Source: an uncultured Porphyromonadaceae bacterium
GTDB taxonomy: Bacteria > Bacteroidota > Bacteroidia > Bacteroidales > Muribaculaceae
Assembly (NCBI GenBank): GCA_947427285.1
Contig: CANEHE010000019.1
Coordinates: forward strand, 1-41,090
Direction: 5' to 3'
DNA length: 41,090 nucleotides
The notes beneath the pieces were generated by a model. It did no database searches. It had not been told where the DNA came from and was given only the letters and a program-made list of their open reading frames with translations. The position numbers were made by a program, and so were the translations under genes. This document shows positions 37,092 through 41,090 of the stretch, piece by piece (position 1 is the first letter of the stretch; each line of letters begins with the position of its first letter).

Positions 37092-37120
37092 AAAAAGGCC
37101 GACAGTTTTCACTGTCGACC
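37092..37120 (-). terminator. Intrinsic terminator of the dipeptidase operon
   Basis: On the minus strand a 10-bp stem (37120-37111 with 37106-37097, one U-G wobble) closes a GAAA tetraloop. TTTTT follows at 37096-37092, 35 nt after the stop of the last gene. Confidence 0.92.
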
Positions 37121-37155
37121 CTCTAATATCTAATCCTTAACGCCTAACAAACGAA

Positions 37156-38613
37156 TCAAGCGAGACGTGTGATGATCTCACAGAGGAAACGCCAATATTC
37201 CTCGACCGACTTGATGTTGGCCTTCTCGCTTGGCGAATGTATATCCTTAAGTGTCGGACCGAACGAAATCATGTCGAGATTCGGCATCTTCTCCAGGAAA
37301 AGGCCGCATTCCAGTCCGGCATGCAAGGCTTCGATACGGGGCTTGCGTCCGAAGAGGTCTTCAAAACTCTTCTCGGCCACACAAAGCACTTTTGATTCGG
37401 GATTCGGTGCCCAACCGACATAAGCGTCGTCAAACGCCACCTCACAACCAATCATACGGAAAAGAGCCTTGACGCGGTCGGCAATCTCATCACGACGTGA
37501 ATCGACAGAAGAACGCTGGTGGATCTCGATGCGGATTGTGTTGTCCGGTTTCATTTTCACCGAAGCCAGATTGCACGAGGTCTCGATAAGGCCCTCCACA
37601 GCGTTCGACATCCCTTGCACGCCGTTCGGACACGCGAAGACTGCACTTATCAGTTTGCACGCTGTCTCCGGCTCGATGATCTCTTTCGGAGTCTCAACCG
37701 GTTCTACAGTGAATGTGAAGTCCTTACCCTCGGCAAGAAGGAATTCGGCATGGATCATGTCGGAGAACTCTTTGCCGTATGCCTCAAATGCCTCCGCGGC
37801 ATCGCAGTCGACACCGACAACAGCCCAGGCCTCGCGCGGGATGGCGTTGGCGAGATTGCCACCATCGATTTCGGCAACGATCACACCGCCGAAACGATCG
37901 CAGCTTTCCCAGATGAAGCGGGCCAGCTGCTGGTTGGCGTTGCCTCGTCCGAGTCCGATTTCCATTCCGGAATGACCTCCTTTGAGGTGGTTAAGATGTA
38001 CGCGATAGTAACGTTGTCCCTGCGGAGCGGCCACCTTATTATACGGAAGCGTGCATACGGTCACTTTTCCACCGGCACACCCGATCACAAGCTGTCCGTG
38101 TTCCTCGGAGTCAAGGTTGAGGAGAATGTCACCGGTCACAAAGCCGGGCTGCAGACCGTTTGCGCCGATGAGTCCCTGTTCCTCATCTACTGTGTAGAGA
38201 CATTCTATCGGGCCATGTACCAGTTTGTCATCGAGAAGTACAGCCATTGCAGAGGCACAGCCCATGCCGTTGTCGGCACCGAGAGTGGTTCCGTCGGCTT
38301 TCACCCATTCACCGTCTACAATTGTGGTGATAGGATCGTTAAGGAAATCATGTTCCTTATCATTGCGCTTCTCGGCCACCATATCCTGATGTCCCTGAAG
38401 TATGATGGTCGGAGCGTTCTCATGTCCGGGCGTGGCGGCTTTCTTCATCACCACATTGCCCACTTCGTCGGTGGCTACCTCAATGTTGTGACGATTGGCC
38501 CAATCCACAAGAAACTGCTTCATCTTCTCAAGATGATGCGTCGGACGCGGCACTTTTGTTATCTCATCGAAACACTCCCAGAGAAGTTTCGGCTCAAGAT
38601 CTGTAATTTTCAT
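37156..38613 (-). CDS. pepD: Aminoacyl-histidine dipeptidase, M20 family (downstream copy)
   Basis: This is a 485-residue cytosolic metallopeptidase of the PepD (M20C) family, which splits Xaa-His and other dipeptides. The two-metal site can be read: H75 and D77 in LQGHQDMVAEK, bridging D114 in LGADNGMG, catalytic and metal residues E144-E145 in VDEEQGL, D168 in LNLDSEEHG, and the late His in HAGLECGLF. The lid domain lies between about residues 190 and 390. There is no signal peptide. It is the last gene of a three-gene operon: its ATG overlaps the stop of the muramidase gene as ATGA, and a strong terminator follows. The upstream copy has the same length and residue numbering, so the two arose by duplication. 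Confidence 0.94.
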   Translation of the reverse strand: MKITDLEPKLLWECFDEITKVPRPTHHLEKMKQFLVDWANRHNIEVATDEVGNVVMKKAATPGHENAPTIILQGHQDMVAEKRNDKEHDFLNDPITTIVDGEWVKADGTTLGADNGMGCASAMAVLLDDKLVHGPIECLYTVDEEQGLIGANGLQPGFVTGDILLNLDSEEHGQLVIGCAGGKVTVCTLPYNKVAAPQGQRYYRVHLNHLKGGHSGMEIGLGRGNANQQLARFIWESCDRFGGVIVAEIDGGNLANAIPREAWAVVGVDCDAAEAFEAYGKEFSDMIHAEFLLAEGKDFTFTVEPVETPKEIIEPETACKLISAVFACPNGVQGMSNAVEGLIETSCNLASVKMKPDNTIRIEIHQRSSVDSRRDEIADRVKALFRMIGCEVAFDDAYVGWAPNPESKVLCVAEKSFEDLFGRKPRIEALHAGLECGLFLEKMPNLDMISFGPTLKDIHSPSEKANIKSVEEYWRFLCEIITRLA

Positions 38614-39383
38614 TTTTCTGTCTGTTTTTTGAATTTGGCATAAGCGTTGGCCATTTTTGTGTGATAGCCCCGGCGTGCATAACTCGCACCGTTATATTTG
38701 CGTGCGAAAGCTCTCCAGTTTTTCGCGCGTAGATCGTTGACCATGCCGGTGTTGGTGATAAACGCCGCAAAAAGTTCCAGTTGCTCCAATTCGGAGTATG
38801 CCATCAGCCGCACGAACTCGTCGACCGAGTCACATCCGCACAGTTTGTAATTGAACCCTCCTATCTGGAACATCCCCCAGAAGGTACCCATGTTGGCTCC
38901 CTGCGCATTCGTTTTCCTGGCATTTATCAGCTGTGTCCATTCGCTCCGGGCATAACCGGTCAGTCCTGCGGGAACTTTCTCCCCCTTTGCGCCGGCTTTC
39001 GAAGAGGCTCTGCCGCGAAATTTGGCATACATCGTTCGGTCGAAGTTGATCACCGGTATTCCGGGTGCCCAGAAACCTTTCATCTGCGATCCGGCCTCAA
39101 TGGCCACAACAGCCTTCATGGCCGCCACCTCGACGCCGATCTCTTCTGCCACCATGCGGAAATCCTCTTCAGTCAGATGGGTATAACGCGATGACTCATC
39201 GGCCGCGGGCAGAACCGAATCGAACCGGACAGCCTGCATACCCTTGTTAATGGCATGGGCGGCAGCCTTTCCCGACTCGTTCCGAATGCTGTCGGTATCG
39301 AGCGTCCTTCCCCGGGGGGAGGACGCCGACACCGCTATCGTGAGCGACAATATAAAAGCAGCCTGGGCTATCAGGCGTTTCAT
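38610..39383 (-). CDS. Exported N-acetylmuramidase-domain protein
   Basis: This is a 257-residue exported protein. A signal peptide (MKRLIAQAAFILSLTIAVSA) and a short linker precede an N-acetylmuramidase domain (formerly DUF3380, PF11860 by recollection) at about residues 70-250. Recognisable blocks are GVEVAAMKAVVAIEAGSQMK with the probable catalytic Glu96, PVINFDRTMYAKF, ANMGTFWGMFQIGGFNYKLC, and WRAFARKYNGASYARRGYHT. The domain cleaves the glycan backbone of peptidoglycan and is best known from phage endolysins and their relatives. Here it has a Sec signal and no phage neighbours, so it is likely a host peptidoglycan hydrolase in the periplasm. ATGA overlaps at both ends couple it to two dipeptidase genes, which suggests turnover or salvage of cell-wall fragments. 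Confidence 0.88.
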   Translation of the reverse strand: MKRLIAQAAFILSLTIAVSASSPRGRTLDTDSIRNESGKAAAHAINKGMQAVRFDSVLPAADESSRYTHLTEEDFRMVAEEIGVEVAAMKAVVAIEAGSQMKGFWAPGIPVINFDRTMYAKFRGRASSKAGAKGEKVPAGLTGYARSEWTQLINARKTNAQGANMGTFWGMFQIGGFNYKLCGCDSVDEFVRLMAYSELEQLELFAAFITNTGMVNDLRAKNWRAFARKYNGASYARRGYHTKMANAYAKFKKQTEK

Positions 39384-40837
39384 AACGCTGCCACTTTTTC
39401 AAGCACCTTGCACAGATGCTTCCAGAATTTGTCTACTGTCGGGATATTGAGTTTCTCATCCGGAGAGTGCACACCTGTCATGGTCGGACCGAAGCTGACC
39501 ATGTCGAGATTCGGGTATTTCGACAGGAACAGACCGCATTCAAGTCCGGCATGGATGGCCTTGATGGCGGGTTTCACACCGAAGAGCTCCTCGTATGCGT
39601 CGGCTGACAACTTCATGATGGTCGACTGCATGTTGGGTGCCCATCCGGGATAACCGTCGCTGTGGCTCACCTCGGCTCCGGCCAGCTGGAAGTGTGCCTC
39701 CACCTGTCCGGCCATATCATTTTTACGTGACTCCACGCTTGAACGCTGCGAGGTAGTGATACGGATCTTATTGTCATCAAGCATCTTCACGGCAGCCAGA
39801 TTGGTCGATGTCTCCACAAGGCCCTCGATGTCGCGGCTCATGGAATAGACTCCGTGTGGTGCTGAATAGATGGCACGTACAAGAGCTACAGATGTTTCCG
39901 AGTCAATGCAGAACTCCGGACGCTCCACGTCCTCGATACGGAACTCCATCGAAGGCTCAACTCCTTTGTATTCGTCGCGTATCTCCTTGGCATACTTATC
40001 CATGGCACGTGTAAGAGCCTCCTTATGCGCAGCCTCGACGCCAAATACGGCACAAGCCTCACGCGGGATGGCATTGCGGAGATTGCCTCCGTCGAACGAG
40101 CATACCTCCACGGGCCATTTCTGTGAGCATTCCCAGATGAACCGGGCCACAAGTTTGTTTGCATTTCCGCGGCCGAGATTGATGTCGGAACCTGAGTGAC
40201 CGCCAAGCAGACCGCGTACCGACACTTTCATATAACTGAAATTCTCAGGAGCGATGCTTCTGCGGTAGTTGAATATGGCGGTTGTATCTATGCCTCCGGC
40301 GCATCCTACGAAAATCTCACCGTCATCCTCTGAATCAAGATTTATGAGCATCGATCCTGTGATCATATCTTTCCCGAGGTTCTGGGCACCTTCAAGACCG
40401 ATCTCCTCATTGATGGTGAAAAGGCATTCCACCGGACCATGTACAAGATCCTTGTCGATAAGGACAGCCATTGCGGCAGCCATGCCGATACCGTTGTCGG
40501 CACCGAGTGTGGTGCCGCGGGCTTTCACCCAATCACCGTCGATATATGTCTCGATCGGATCTTTAAGAAAGTCATGTACAGTATCATTGTTTTTCTCAGC
40601 CACCATATCCATGTGTGCCTGAAGTATCACTGTAGGGGCGTTTTCATGACCCGGAACAGCGGGTTTCGACATCACGACATTTCCTACCTCGTCTGTACGC
40701 ACTGCGATCGAATGCTTGTGAGCGAAGTCCAGAAGGAATGCGCGGATCTGTTCTTCATGGCATGAGGGACGCGGAACTTTGGTTATGGCGTCAAAACATT
40801 CCCAGACAAGCTGGGGCTTAAGGTCTTTTACTTCCAT
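39380..40837 (-). CDS. pepD: Aminoacyl-histidine dipeptidase, M20 family (upstream copy)
   Basis: This is a 485-residue PepD-type dipeptidase, the first gene of the operon. The metal and catalytic residues align one for one with the downstream copy: H75 and D77 (LQAHMDMVAEK), D114 (LGADNGIGM), E144-E145 (INEEIGL), LNLDSEDDGE and HAGLECGLF. The frame is open upstream to 40894, but the ATG at 40837 gives the conserved start MEVKDLKPQLVWECFD, which matches its paralogue and its exact length, so I chose it. The stop overlaps the muramidase start as ATGA. A full promoter is present about 110 nt upstream. The paralogues are alike across the N-terminal domain but differ in substrate-facing segments, so they may prefer different dipeptides. 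Confidence 0.94.
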   Translation of the reverse strand: MEVKDLKPQLVWECFDAITKVPRPSCHEEQIRAFLLDFAHKHSIAVRTDEVGNVVMSKPAVPGHENAPTVILQAHMDMVAEKNNDTVHDFLKDPIETYIDGDWVKARGTTLGADNGIGMAAAMAVLIDKDLVHGPVECLFTINEEIGLEGAQNLGKDMITGSMLINLDSEDDGEIFVGCAGGIDTTAIFNYRRSIAPENFSYMKVSVRGLLGGHSGSDINLGRGNANKLVARFIWECSQKWPVEVCSFDGGNLRNAIPREACAVFGVEAAHKEALTRAMDKYAKEIRDEYKGVEPSMEFRIEDVERPEFCIDSETSVALVRAIYSAPHGVYSMSRDIEGLVETSTNLAAVKMLDDNKIRITTSQRSSVESRKNDMAGQVEAHFQLAGAEVSHSDGYPGWAPNMQSTIMKLSADAYEELFGVKPAIKAIHAGLECGLFLSKYPNLDMVSFGPTMTGVHSPDEKLNIPTVDKFWKHLCKVLEKVAAL

Positions 40838-40949
40838 TGGAATTACAGGTTTGTATAATGATTTGTTTATGTCTGAATCTCGGGGAGTTGGCACTCCTGC
40901 AACGGCAATATGACCTCGAAGGGAAATATCAGCCTGTTCTTTTAAATTT

Positions 40950-40981
40950 CAAAGATAGCGGTTTTCTCCGAGACTGACAAA
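40950..40981 (-). promoter_or_regulatory. Promoter of the pepD-muramidase-pepD operon
   Basis: On the minus strand TTTG (40981-40978), exactly 20 nt, then TATCTTTG (40957-40950) match the Bacteroidales promoter. The predicted start near 40943 leaves a leader of about 105 nt in which I see no known regulatory element. Confidence 0.85.
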
Positions 40982-41016
40982 TTCTTAACCCTTTTTAAGA
41001 CGGATAAATTGTCAAG

Positions 41017-41090
41017 ATGACACAAACAAGACCATGTAACTATTCAGCCAACGGAGTTTCGCATGAACAACAGCTTCAGGATATGAGATA
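41017..41090 (+). CDS. Possible N-terminus of a divergent gene, cut by the window edge
   Basis: From the ATG at 41017 the frame stays open for 24 codons to the end of the window (MTQTRPCNYSANGVSHEQQL and onward). It faces away from the dipeptidase operon, as a divergent gene would. No full promoter is visible on this strand. It may be nothing more than a chance open stretch. Confidence 0.25.
   Translation, partial: MTQTRPCNYSANGVSHEQQLQDMR

Noticed and set aside
37519..38643. A 374-codon open frame on the plus strand opposite the downstream pepD gene
   Set aside because: It is the mirror of a well-supported gene with all catalytic motifs. The antisense product has no recognisable domain or signal, and such frames are common opposite GC-balanced coding DNA.
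1..41090. CRISPR arrays, tRNA or rRNA genes, transposases, prophage genes
   Set aside because: I looked for regularly spaced repeats, cloverleaf-like segments and transposase or integrase motifs and found none. The muramidase domain is the only phage-like element, and it sits in a host operon with a Sec signal.

Overview
The window is chromosomal DNA from a member of the Bacteroidota, order Bacteroidales. It resembles gut Muribaculaceae or related families, but the sequence alone does not fix the family. Three things point this way: the gene order ribD - DUF6242 lipoprotein - DUF6089 barrel - uppS - bamA - skp/ompH - skp/ompH - murI; the type IX secretion (T9SS)-style C-terminal tails on secreted proteins; and promoters of the Bacteroidales type, with a TTTG or TTG -33 box, exactly 20 nt, then TAnnTTTG. 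I see no rRNA, tRNA, CRISPR array, insertion sequence or prophage.

Region 1 (about 1-13.5 kb, + strand) is an envelope-biogenesis block. It holds riboflavin synthesis (ribD), a lipoprotein, a small outer-membrane barrel, undecaprenyl diphosphate synthase (uppS), the barrel-assembly protein BamA, two Skp-like periplasmic chaperones, glutamate racemase (murI), a DUF4465 lipoprotein, a small TPR protein and an LptD-like LPS-assembly barrel. Intrinsic terminators after the second chaperone gene and after the DUF4465 gene divide it into units.

Region 2 (13.5-22.4 kb, + strand) is a compact cluster of four exported proteins: two TPR-CHAT proteins (caspase-like His/Cys dyads, both with signal peptides), a small secreted protein between them, and a 421-residue secreted protein after them. 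A 30-bp perfect palindrome ends the cluster. I do not recognise it as a described system.

Region 3 (22.5-30.1 kb, + strand) starts at a good promoter. It encodes an envelope-spanning regulator (lipobox-like signal, TPRs, one membrane helix, cytoplasmic AraC-type HTH) followed by two secreted proteins of unknown function, then a strong terminator. An M6-family secreted metalloprotease follows. The two unknown proteins and the protease share a related short C-terminal tail.

Region 4 (30.1-37.1 kb, - strand) is the most striking part: a full promoter, a textbook cobalamin (B12) riboswitch, an intrinsic terminator as probable expression platform, and a single 2164-residue secreted protein. That protein carries repeated CUB-like/BNR-associated-like modules, a right-handed beta-helix, a DUF4465 domain and a T9SS sorting domain. 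Its DUF4465 domain is clearly related to the lipoprotein at 9.3 kb.

Region 5 (37.1-40.98 kb, - strand) is a three-gene operon with ATGA overlaps at both junctions, its own promoter and its own terminator: PepD-type dipeptidase, exported N-acetylmuramidase-domain protein, second PepD-type dipeptidase. The last 75 bases may hold the start of a divergent gene.
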